A DNA stretch of 7,325 bases, from positions 1 to 7,325 of the forward strand of contig JAPLYQ010000027.1 in NCBI GenBank assembly GCA_026395475.1, read 5' to 3'. Shown here one piece after another: positions 1 through 5,703 of this stretch. The translations under genes were made by a program, and so were the position numbers. The first letter of the stretch is position 1, and every line of letters starts with the position of its first letter. The DNA comes from Candidatus Roizmanbacteria bacterium. GTDB taxonomy: Bacteria > Patescibacteriota > Microgenomatia > UBA1406 > GWC2-37-13. The notes under the pieces were generated by a model that had not been told where the DNA came from, ran no database searches, and saw only the letters and a program-made list of their open reading frames with translations.

Positions 1-495
1 ATTTAAATGTTCTGGGTCTGCTTGAGAAGTAAGAATAATAAAACCTCCATACATAAGATATAAAAATGCCAAACCACCAGCGAGAGAGAATATAACATTT
101 AAGAGTGCTTGCACAAAAGTTGGGGCGCCGGCTTGTCCAGTAAAGCCCACACTTGAACCAGAAGTAATACAGCCCAACATAGTAAATTGTCTCCCTGTTT
201 TTACAAGATTTTTAGGAAGGTTGGTTGTTGGGTCAATAATAAGAGTGCTACAGGTACTTGGATCAGGTGTAGAACCTACAACAAAAAGTGTTGGATACAG
301 ACATTTGACGCAGCTTTTCCAGTCTCCTGGTACTTGTGGAGGGTTAACAACACAAGATGAACTTGGTCCGTTAACGACCGATGGACATAAACCACAAGCA
401 TCACATGTTGAGTAGCGATTTGCAGCGAAGGAAGTCTTAGAGAAGACAAATCCAAATAAGAAAACAGCAATAACCGATAGAAAAATCTTTCGCAT
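1..495 (-). CDS. TrbC/VirB2-like pilin protein with Cys-rich ectodomain (N-terminal part, cut by window edge)
   Basis: Reading the minus strand from the ATG at 495 gives 165 codons open to the window edge, so the C-terminus is missing. Residues 1-24 form a signal peptide (basic start, hydrophobic core, cleavage likely after TSFA). Next comes a Cys-rich segment: CDACGLC at 31-37, C48, CVKC at 62-65, C82 and C109, eight cysteines in all. A hydrophobic helix at about 127-155 ends in YLMYGGFIILTSQADPEHLN. The pattern 'YGG..ILTS..DPE' is typical of TrbC/VirB2-like proteins of type IV secretion or pilus-like systems common in Patescibacteria; a second membrane helix would be expected beyond the edge. 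The family call is from motif memory, and a role in a pilus or secretion channel is inferred. No other secretion gene is visible. The start is supported by a TATACT box six bases upstream; there is no Shine-Dalgarno. Confidence 0.72.
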   Translation of the reverse strand, partial: MRKIFLSVIAVFLFGFVFSKTSFAANRYSTCDACGLCPSVVNGPSSSCVVNPPQVPGDWKSCVKCLYPTLFVVGSTPDPSTCSTLIIDPTTNLPKNLVKTGRQFTMLGCITSGSSVGFTGQAGAPTFVQALLNVIFSLAGGLAFLYLMYGGFIILTSQADPEHLN

Positions 496-501
496 GTATT
501 T

Positions 502-507
502 AGTATA
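502..507 (-). promoter_or_regulatory. -10 box (TATACT) of the pilin-like gene
   Basis: TATACT on the minus strand lies six bases upstream of the ATG at 495. No convincing -35 is visible; the upstream stretch is A/T homopolymer. A transcription start 6-7 bases downstream would coincide with the start codon, so a leaderless mRNA is inferred. Confidence 0.5.
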
Positions 508-544
508 CAAGAAAATAAAAATAATTTTTTTATACATCTTTAAC

Positions 545-691
545 TTATTCTCCAGATTCTGTCACTCGTAATTTCCCCCGCCAGTGCTCCAAAACCTTCA
601 AATTGCCTGCTGGCCGAAGTTTTGTGCGCGCTGCCGGGTACCCTTTACTCGTGCCATCTGTTCCGCTATTTAATTTAACTAATTCAACTAT
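545..691 (-). other. GC-rich intergenic island, possible gene remnant or dispersed repeat
   Basis: Positions 561-660 are 56% G+C by hand count, against about 30% for 661-720 and AT-rich flanks. A minus-strand frame is stop-free for 48 codons (545-691) and reads ...SKGYPAARTKLRPAGNL... to a TAA, but it has no convincing start and is preceded by an in-frame TAA. A plus-strand frame is also open (525-692), so open frames here may just reflect GC content. An eight-base palindrome GGGTACCC sits at 636-643. I do not recognise the sequence. It could be a decayed C-terminal gene fragment, a dispersed repeat, or a small RNA. No terminator-like hairpin with a T-run was seen. Confidence 0.3.
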
Positions 692-728
692 TTAACCAAC
701 TTGACCAACTTCGACTCTATTCGTTGGG

Positions 729-734
729 TATAAT
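729..734 (+). promoter_or_regulatory. -10 box (TATAAT) of the SpoIID-domain gene
   Basis: A perfect TATAAT lies six bases before the ATG at 741. The only -35-like sequence, TTGACC at 701-706, is 22 bases away, which is too far for a standard promoter. A leaderless transcript starting at or next to the ATG is inferred. Confidence 0.55.
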
Positions 735-740
735 GGATAC

Positions 741-2459
741 ATGAAGCGAGTATTATTTTTATGCAGTTTTTTCTTCCTCTTTTTCTTCCTCGTCTTTCCT
801 TTACGTGCAGATCAATTAGATGATGTTACAAAACAACTTGAAGATCTTAAAAAAACATTTGCGGCCATAAATACTGCAAATCAAACGAATGAATCTCAAT
901 TGCAAGGCTTACAAAAACAACTTGATGGCATTAAATCTCAAGTATCAATTTTGGAGGGGCAAATAGAAACAAAACAAGCGCAAGTTGTAGAAGGGGAAAA
1001 GGCATTTGCCGCTCAACAAAAACTGTTAAATCAACGAGCAAAATCATATTACAAGAATATGGGTAAAAACTCCTTCTCTATAGTGAATCTTCTTCTTTCA
1101 GAAAATATATCTGAATCACTTCAAAATTATTTTTATCAGAAAACACTAGTAGACGAAGATAGAAAAGCAATTATTCGCATCGCTGTATTTATCAAACAAG
1201 TGGAAGATAAGAAAAAAGCTTTAGAAGTTGAGAGTACCCAATTAAAAGCAGTAAAAGCAGATGTAGACAAACAATCACAGTTCTTAGCAGGTGAAGTGGC
1301 AAAGTCAAAAAAATATTTGGGAGAGTTGCAGGGCCAGATAGCCTCACTTGTTGCTCAACAGCAATCCATTATTGCGGGAAGATTATCAAGTTTAAATATT
1401 TCGCGTTCTGCCAATACAGCAGGAAGATGTGATAGCGACTTAACAAATGGACGTGATCCAGGGTTTAGTCCACGATTTGCACTGTTTACCTATGGAGTAC
1501 CAAATCGCATAGGACTAAATCAATACGGTGCAAAAGGAAGGGCTGACAGGGGTGAAAACAGTGAAGAGAATATTTTAAGGGCATACTACAATTTCGATAA
1601 CATAGAAACTAAAGGGAATATACAAATCCGTGTAGAGGGTTATGAAACCTATGACCTTGAGGTCTACCTGAAGGGACTTCATGAAATGCCCGCTTCATTC
1701 CCACCCGCAGCTTTGAGAGCTCAAGCAATCGCAGCACGTTCTTATGCTTTAGCTTATACCAACAATGGAAGTGGATCTATCTGTGCAACGGAAAATTGCC
1801 AGGTTTTTGGCCCTCCAGGTGATAGAAATGATGCTTGGACACAAGCTGTCAGCGACACAAATGGAAAAGCCATGATTAAAGGAGGATCTCCAATAAAGGC
1901 TTGGTTCTCATCCACCCACGGAGGATATATATTTAGTTCAGCTGAAATTGGATGGAGTGGAACAGATTGGACAAAACATTCAAATGATTTTTCTGGATCA
2001 GTCAACAGTTTTGATGATCTCAAAAACAATGCATACGATAAAGAATCCCCTTGGTTTTATTGCGATTGGGGGTCTAGAAGTGAATATAATAAAACTGCAT
2101 GGCTTAAAGGAGATGAAATGGCTGATATTATAAATGTGGCAATGTTGGCGTTAAAAGATGGTGGGACTATTGGAAATTTATATCAAACTGATAAATCAAA
2201 TCCTGCAGGGAAAGAGACATGGGACGCAAATCGAGTAAAAAGTGAATTAAAAACTAGAGGAATTAACCCATTTAACTCTATCGACTCAATATCAGCAGGA
2301 GCAGACTTTGGATTTGGTCGCACAACATCGATCACAGTTTCTGGAGATGCGGGGTCAAAAACATTTGATAATGCGAGTGACTTCAAAACATATTTCAACC
2401 AACGAGCGCCAGCAAATATTCAAATCGTTGGCCCCTTGTTTAATGTCGAGAAGAGATAA
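741..2459 (+). CDS. Secreted SpoIID/LytB-domain lytic transglycosylase with PcsB/EnvC-like N-terminal coiled coil
   Basis: This 572-residue protein has a signal peptide (1-23, very Phe-rich) and then a long heptad-like coiled coil (about 24-215). The coiled coil is interrupted by SIVNLLLSENISESLQNYF (113-131), resembling the hinge of the PcsB/CwlO/EnvC coiled-coil domain. The SpoIID domain starts near 245: GLNQYGAKGRA (258-268), YLKGLHEMP (309-317), AALRAQAIAARSYAL (323-337), a Cys pair in CATENCQVF (348-356) and WFSSTHGGYIFSS (388-400). In the family the Glu of the 'EMP' motif, here Glu315, is the catalytic acid that cleaves glycan strands, and the Cys pair lies at the zinc site. The protein should therefore cut peptidoglycan outside the membrane. 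SpoIID/LytB domains are not restricted to spore formers. PcsB-type coiled coils dock to FtsX, so control by FtsEX is a reasonable inference, but no ftsEX is in the window. The 3' end overlaps the convergent acyltransferase gene by 20 bases. Confidence 0.88.
   Translation: MKRVLFLCSFFFLFFFLVFPLRADQLDDVTKQLEDLKKTFAAINTANQTNESQLQGLQKQLDGIKSQVSILEGQIETKQAQVVEGEKAFAAQQKLLNQRAKSYYKNMGKNSFSIVNLLLSENISESLQNYFYQKTLVDEDRKAIIRIAVFIKQVEDKKKALEVESTQLKAVKADVDKQSQFLAGEVAKSKKYLGELQGQIASLVAQQQSIIAGRLSSLNISRSANTAGRCDSDLTNGRDPGFSPRFALFTYGVPNRIGLNQYGAKGRADRGENSEENILRAYYNFDNIETKGNIQIRVEGYETYDLEVYLKGLHEMPASFPPAALRAQAIAARSYALAYTNNGSGSICATENCQVFGPPGDRNDAWTQAVSDTNGKAMIKGGSPIKAWFSSTHGGYIFSSAEIGWSGTDWTKHSNDFSGSVNSFDDLKNNAYDKESPWFYCDWGSRSEYNKTAWLKGDEMADIINVAMLALKDGGTIGNLYQTDKSNPAGKETWDANRVKSELKTRGINPFNSIDSISAGADFGFGRTTSITVSGDAGSKTFDNASDFKTYFNQRAPANIQIVGPLFNVEKR
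768..791 (+). repeat. Perfect 12-bp tandem repeat in the signal-peptide region
   Basis: The unit TTTTTCTTCCTC occurs twice back to back, in frame, each copy encoding Phe-Phe-Phe-Leu (residues 10-17). A change in copy number would lengthen or shorten the hydrophobic core by four residues without shifting the frame. Confidence 0.8.
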
Positions 2460-3420
2460 GTTGAACAACTCCGTTATAGAGTAACTGCACTAACATCGTA
2501 ATACCCGTCACTGCTAAGAAGAACGTTATCCAATTAAAATTAAAATGGAAAAATACAGTGACAACAAAGATAACCAGTATATGGATGAAAAAGATAGTGT
2601 AAGAGTAAACACTAAAGAAATTAATGACGGTTTGCACAATATAGTTTGAAAAAAGTTTCCACTGTGAAAGCATATAAAGAACATTAACACAGCCGATGCC
2701 ATATGCAAGGTGATATAAATTAGGTGGATATTTGTTGTCATACATAAAGAGGGAACGGCCAAGTGGTTTCAATATGAGTGGAGGGAGAATGTAATAAAGT
2801 GCAAAACAAAAAGCAGTAATAATCCAGAAAAGTGACTTTTTTTCTTTGAGTTGATTAAATAAATAGGTATAAATAAGAACGAGTGACCATGGAAGCCACA
2901 TCACGTAGCGATAATATGAAAGGGGAGTATATTTGAGAAACACAAGTGAGGACAGAAATGCTGCGGCAGTATAGATATAAAACCACGCCCTCTTTTTTTC
3001 AAATAGATAAGAGATAAATGGCATAAGGATTGCAAGCTCAATAAAAAGGAGGACAAGCCAATTAAAATCTAACCCACCAATAACAAATATATTTTGCGTT
3101 ACATAGGAAAGCGTTAGTTTCTTAGGCTCTTTAATAAGGAGGAAAATATAATACACAGCAAAAAACCAATAATAAGGAATAACAAGTCGTTTAATTCTTT
3201 TTACCAGATGGCTAAAAAATTCACTCCATCCATATACTTGTTGTTTGAGATAAAACAAATAGGCGGAGCAAAAAATAAAAGCAACGACGGCAAACTGACT
3301 GAGTTCCAGAGTAAGATAAGAAATCTTATTTGCAAGGAAATAGACATTAGTATGAATCATGATCATCAAGATGATCGAAATGCCACGAATATCATCGATT
3401 TCTGGAAGTCTTTGTTTCAT
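2440..3420 (-). CDS. Acyltransferase-3 family integral membrane protein
   Basis: This 326-residue polytopic membrane protein has about ten hydrophobic segments. The N-terminus IDDIRGISIILMIMIHTN carries the R-x10-H motif of the acyltransferase-3 family (Arg12 to His23), and RIKRLVIPYYW supplies the R-x-x-R motif (Arg75, Arg78) at the end of a cytoplasmic loop. Members transfer acetyl or other acyl groups across the membrane onto sugars of surface polysaccharides, lipids or peptidoglycan. The substrate cannot be read from the sequence. Length is close to the usual size of the membrane domain, with no C-terminal SGNH domain. The gene starts 29 bases inside the 3' end of the glycan-ligase-like gene, implying a shared transcript and perhaps translational coupling; a weak TGCCATACT element eight bases upstream could also start it independently. 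Its 3' end overlaps the convergent SpoIID gene. O-acylation of the glycan handled by its upstream partner is inferred. Confidence 0.83.
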   Translation of the reverse strand: MKQRLPEIDDIRGISIILMIMIHTNVYFLANKISYLTLELSQFAVVAFIFCSAYLFYLKQQVYGWSEFFSHLVKRIKRLVIPYYWFFAVYYIFLLIKEPKKLTLSYVTQNIFVIGGLDFNWLVLLFIELAILMPFISYLFEKKRAWFYIYTAAAFLSSLVFLKYTPLSYYRYVMWLPWSLVLIYTYLFNQLKEKKSLFWIITAFCFALYYILPPLILKPLGRSLFMYDNKYPPNLYHLAYGIGCVNVLYMLSQWKLFSNYIVQTVINFFSVYSYTIFFIHILVIFVVTVFFHFNFNWITFFLAVTGITMLVQLLYNGVVQLISSRH

Positions 3421-4645
3421 ATGAAATCAGTATGGCAGAAATTATAACTAAAACCAAGAGGTTTTGAGGAAGAGTAATCCAATAGTGATCTACGTTGCCA
3501 GTAATAAAGACACAAAGAGCTGGAAGTAAAATATATAAATTCTCAATAAGCAGTTTTTTCATTTGATAGAACTTTATAAATAAAAGAGTACAAAGCGGAA
3601 TGCCAAGTTGTGCTATAAGAAGAAGAAAAATATTATGAACTGGTTGCTCAAAAAATGTTGAGAATTTTTGTGGATAGTGATGTTGTGCTATGAGATAACT
3701 CCCAATACCCGTACCCGAAAATGGTTTCTGAGCAATAATTGAGAGTGATTTTTCAAAAAAATCAGTTCTCTTTTGGAAACTATTTAAGTCTCCTGATATG
3801 TTGAGTGCAAATACAATGAGGACAAGTGCTAGAGAAACCTTTGCAAGGATACATGTTTTGCAGACGACCATATTGCGTGCAAGATAAAAAAGATTGATTA
3901 CAACGTAGGTGATAATCGCACTTCTAGAAAAAGATATAAGGACAAGGGCAGAAGAAACAAAAAGAAAAGCAGTCTTCATAAATTTATTTGTTATCCTTTT
4001 TTGAGTGAGAATAAATGTGTAGATAAGAAGATAAAATCCGCCAAGAGAATTAGGATGGGAGAAAGTCCCATAAGGACGTAAAAATTCTACTCCCATAAAA
4101 TATGCTTTTGCTATCCCCGGAGTAAAAATAGAAAGACTTCTTTCTCCCAAGAAATACCAAAACCCCTGTAAACTGTGGCGGGCAGATAATTGAAACAAAG
4201 AAAGTATTAGTTCAAGAACTCCTCCCAGTAATAATCCCCAAATAAGAGATGAATATATTCTTTTTTGATTTCCTATAGATCGGAAAAATAGAAAGAGGAG
4301 TGCGGCTTGTAATAACCGGGCAAAATAATAAAGCCACAATGGCTTTGAAAGAGAGAAAACAAAATTTGCAATAAAAAGAATAGCAACAAGACTAACCGAT
4401 ACGATATTTTGTTGAAGCCATTGTTTTATGACACTCTTCTGCTTAAAAAGATTGAGTAAGCATCCAATAATAAATGGGATAGAAAGGATGTCTGTAAAGT
4501 AGATTGTTGGAGCAAGATAATCGATACGTATTCCTGAAAGGTAGGAGAAAGGGAAAAAGAAGTGTTTTCCAAGCTGGGAAATGATAAAAAAGGAAAATAG
4601 GAAGATGTAGAGTGGAGATATGGTGCGTATAAATCGAGAATACAT
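3392..4645 (-). CDS. O-antigen ligase/polymerase-like (Wzy_C family) membrane protein
   Basis: This 417-residue polytopic protein has about 10-12 hydrophobic helices. Motifs match the O-antigen ligase/polymerase group: RPYGTFSHPNSLGGF (190-204), SFSRSA (238-243), a long extracytoplasmic loop (about 283-335) containing AQKPFSGTGIGSY (305-317), and PVHNIFLLLIAQLGI (335-349) with the conserved His in 'HN'. Family members move lipid-linked glycans onto an acceptor, or polymerise repeat units, on the outer face of the membrane. Ligase and polymerase cannot be told apart by sequence alone. In a cell that may lack classical LPS, the acceptor could be a lipid, cell-wall polymer or protein. It ends in TGA and overlaps the acyltransferase gene, so the pair probably makes and decorates one surface glycan. 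No glycosyltransferase is visible here. The start is supported by TAGAAT five bases upstream; the ATG at 4650 is out of frame. Confidence 0.82.
   Translation of the reverse strand: MYSRFIRTISPLYIFLFSFFIISQLGKHFFFPFSYLSGIRIDYLAPTIYFTDILSIPFIIGCLLNLFKQKSVIKQWLQQNIVSVSLVAILFIANFVFSLSKPLWLYYFARLLQAALLFLFFRSIGNQKRIYSSLIWGLLLGGVLELILSLFQLSARHSLQGFWYFLGERSLSIFTPGIAKAYFMGVEFLRPYGTFSHPNSLGGFYLLIYTFILTQKRITNKFMKTAFLFVSSALVLISFSRSAIITYVVINLFYLARNMVVCKTCILAKVSLALVLIVFALNISGDLNSFQKRTDFFEKSLSIIAQKPFSGTGIGSYLIAQHHYPQKFSTFFEQPVHNIFLLLIAQLGIPLCTLLFIKFYQMKKLLIENLYILLPALCVFITGNVDHYWITLPQNLLVLVIISAILISYETKTSRNR
3429..3437 (-). promoter_or_regulatory. Weak extended -10-like element (TGCCATACT) before the acyltransferase start
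   Basis: TGCCATACT on the minus strand lies inside the upstream coding region, eight bases before the ATG at 3420. The TGn extension is present but the hexamer CATACT is poor. It is listed because its position matches the other starts in this window; it may be chance. Confidence 0.2.
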
Positions 4646-4650
4646 GCCAT

Positions 4651-4656
4651 ATTCTA
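4651..4656 (-). promoter_or_regulatory. -10 box (TAGAAT) of the glycan-ligase-like gene
   Basis: TAGAAT on the minus strand is five bases upstream of the ATG at 4645. No -35 is evident. It lies back to back with, and only two bases from, the extended -10 of the divergent NUDIX gene, so two polymerases could not bind both at once. Confidence 0.42.
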
Positions 4657-4658
4657 AC

Positions 4659-4667
4659 TGATATAAT
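4659..4667 (+). promoter_or_regulatory. Extended -10 promoter (TGATATAAT) of the NUDIX gene
   Basis: TGATATAAT is a perfect TATAAT with the TGn extension, six bases before the ATG at 4674. An extended -10 can work without a -35, and none is seen. A leaderless transcript is inferred. Confidence 0.6.
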
Positions 4668-4673
4668 ATCGAA

Positions 4674-5213
4674 ATGGATTATTACAAAAAAAAGCAATTC
4701 ATTGCAGAGGTTAATGAGCAAGATGAGGTTATTGGAAAGGTAGAAAAATGGGATGCTCATAAAAAAGGAATCCTTCACCGTGGATATACAGCAATAATTA
4801 CTTTCGAAGATCAACTTGTATTACAACACAGAAGACACCCTGTATTTGACAATGTATTTGATTTTTCTTTTTCCTCTCATCAACTCTATGTAGGCGATGC
4901 ACTTCAAGATAGTATTGTCTCTATTCTTGAAGGACTACAAAGAGAGTGGGGTATACATGCAGAAGATATAGTTGATGACATTAAACTTGCAAAAAAAGTA
5001 TATTACAAAGCTTTTGATGATGTGAGTGGGTATTACGAACATGAGGTTGACCATATTTACACCGTTGAGCTGAGCAAATTACCACAGCCAAATTACGAAT
5101 TTGCCTATGGTTTTTATACCATCCATAAAAATAATGCAGAAAAACTTATCGATCCTCGCATTCAGTCCCTCCTTGCTCCATGGGTCCAGAAAATCATAGA
5201 AGAGAAGAAGTGA
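4674..5213 (+). CDS. NUDIX-fold protein resembling type I isopentenyl-diphosphate isomerase, catalytic Cys replaced by Ser
   Basis: This 179-residue protein opens like IDI and YfcD-type NUDIX proteins: VNEQDEVIGKVEKWDAHKKGILHRGY (13-38, quoted for its layout). Against E. coli IDI from memory, the metal ligands appear kept: His29 and His35, His69 in FSFSSHQ, Glu91 in REWGI, and Glu122 and Glu124 in EHEVDH. The NUDIX box is degenerate (LEGLQREWGI in place of the REUxEExGU core), as it also is in IDI. The residue matching catalytic Cys67 is Ser67. Real IDI activity is therefore doubtful; it could be a low-activity isomerase or a diphosphate hydrolase. No isoprenoid gene is nearby. It ends in TGA, and 21 bases later smpB begins in the same frame. 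The start has an extended -10 immediately upstream and no Shine-Dalgarno. The NUDIX/IDI-like fold is confident, the substrate unknown. Confidence 0.8.
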   Translation: MDYYKKKQFIAEVNEQDEVIGKVEKWDAHKKGILHRGYTAIITFEDQLVLQHRRHPVFDNVFDFSFSSHQLYVGDALQDSIVSILEGLQREWGIHAEDIVDDIKLAKKVYYKAFDDVSGYYEHEVDHIYTVELSKLPQPNYEFAYGFYTIHKNNAEKLIDPRIQSLLAPWVQKIIEEKK

Positions 5214-5219
5214 CTTCTT

Positions 5220-5228
5220 TGATACAAT
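5220..5228 (+). promoter_or_regulatory. Extended -10 promoter (TGATACAAT) of smpB
   Basis: TGATACAAT sits in the 21-base gap between the NUDIX gene and smpB, six bases before the smpB ATG. It has the TGn extension and no clear -35. SmpB may thus be transcribed independently of the NUDIX gene. Confidence 0.5.
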
Positions 5229-5234
5229 AGATTC

Positions 5235-5681
5235 ATGAAAGTGATCAATAGAAAGCTACTCCGAGACTATGAAGTTCTAGAAACAGTTGAGGCTGGTGCG
5301 GTCTTATCTGGTCCGGAAACAAAATCAGCCTTCTTAAAGCAAATAAATATTGATGATGCACATGTTCGACTTACTGATGGTGAGGCATTTTTAGTGAACG
5401 CAGAAATTCAAAAATATAAATTTGCAAAACAAGACGAATACGAACCAAAGCGAAGTCGAAAACTTCTTCTTCATAAAAAAGAACTCCTTAAACTTCAAGT
5501 AAAAACAGCATCAAAAGGATATACTATTGTTCCCTCATCCTGCTATAGCCAGGGGCCGTATATAAAATTTGAAATTGCATTGGTACGGGGGAGAAGAGAT
5601 CTTGAAAAAAAGAAGATTCAAAAAAAGCAAGTAGTCATTCGTGACGAAAAAAGAGAGATGAAGGAATTTTTAAAAAGCTAA
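5235..5681 (+). CDS. smpB: SsrA-binding protein SmpB
   Basis: SmpB binds the tRNA-like domain of tmRNA and brings it to ribosomes stalled on truncated mRNA, where its C-terminal tail fills the empty mRNA channel. The 148-residue product shows the family pattern: NRK (5-7), YEVLETVEAGAVLSGPETKS (12-31), AFLVNAEIQKY (51-61), RSRKLLLHKKEL (73-84) and GYTIVP (95-100), forming the OB-like barrel. From about residue 119 the tail is strongly basic, as expected. It is slightly shorter than most homologues. The segment that usually reads 'DKR' after the GKK-type turn is EKKK (124-127) here, and the usual EVKS is ETKS, so it is a diverged but apparently intact copy. The matching tmRNA gene begins about 1.5 kb downstream, separated by the Cys-rich gene and the opposing HAD gene. 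An extended -10 lies directly before the start. Confidence 0.95.
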   Translation: MKVINRKLLRDYEVLETVEAGAVLSGPETKSAFLKQINIDDAHVRLTDGEAFLVNAEIQKYKFAKQDEYEPKRSRKLLLHKKELLKLQVKTASKGYTIVPSSCYSQGPYIKFEIALVRGRRDLEKKKIQKKQVVIRDEKREMKEFLKS

Positions 5682-5686
5682 AAACC

Positions 5687-5695
5687 TGCTACACT
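5687..5695 (+). promoter_or_regulatory. Extended -10-like element (TGCTACACT) of the Cys-rich gene
   Basis: TGCTACACT ends eight bases before the ATG at 5704, in the 22-base gap after smpB. The TGn extension and a four-of-six hexamer are present, without a -35. The GAG at 5699-5701 is only a very weak Shine-Dalgarno candidate. Confidence 0.42.
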
Positions 5696-5703
5696 AATGA
5701 GAT

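Noticed and set aside
221..415. Plus-strand 64-residue ORF opposite the pilin-like gene
   Set aside because: It is antisense to a well-supported coding frame and shows no recognisable features.
276..470. Minus-strand 64-residue ORF inside the pilin-like gene
   Set aside because: It is an out-of-frame shadow; the overlapping frame has a signal peptide, Cys motifs and a pilin-like helix.
598..657. Short minus-strand ORF MARVKGTRQRAQNFGQQAI
   Set aside because: Nineteen residues, no ribosome binding site or -10 directly upstream, and it overlaps another open frame in the same GC-rich island. It is not supportable as a gene.
525..695. Plus-strand open frame through the GC-rich island
   Set aside because: It has no ATG and is open probably because of high GC. 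No family was recognised.
701..706. TTGACC as the -35 of the SpoIID promoter
   Set aside because: The spacing to TATAAT is 22 bases, well beyond the usual 16-18.
1754..2029. Minus-strand 91-residue ORF inside the SpoIID gene
   Set aside because: It is antisense to conserved SpoIID motifs and has no promoter or family signal.
3208..3447. Plus-strand 79-residue ORF within the acyltransferase gene
   Set aside because: It is antisense to the conserved R-x10-H region and has no supporting features.
4443..4814. Minus-strand 123-residue ORF spanning the ligase-like and NUDIX gene starts
   Set aside because: It would cover both divergent promoters and runs in a different frame across two supported genes. 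The hydrophobic composition is a by-product of the opposite reading.
4674..5681. UGA-recoded (Gly) reading that fuses NUDIX to SmpB
   Set aside because: Both proteins have complete, normal family boundaries, the spacer is not protein-like and contains a good extended -10, and the ligase-like gene also ends in TGA. The standard code fits better.
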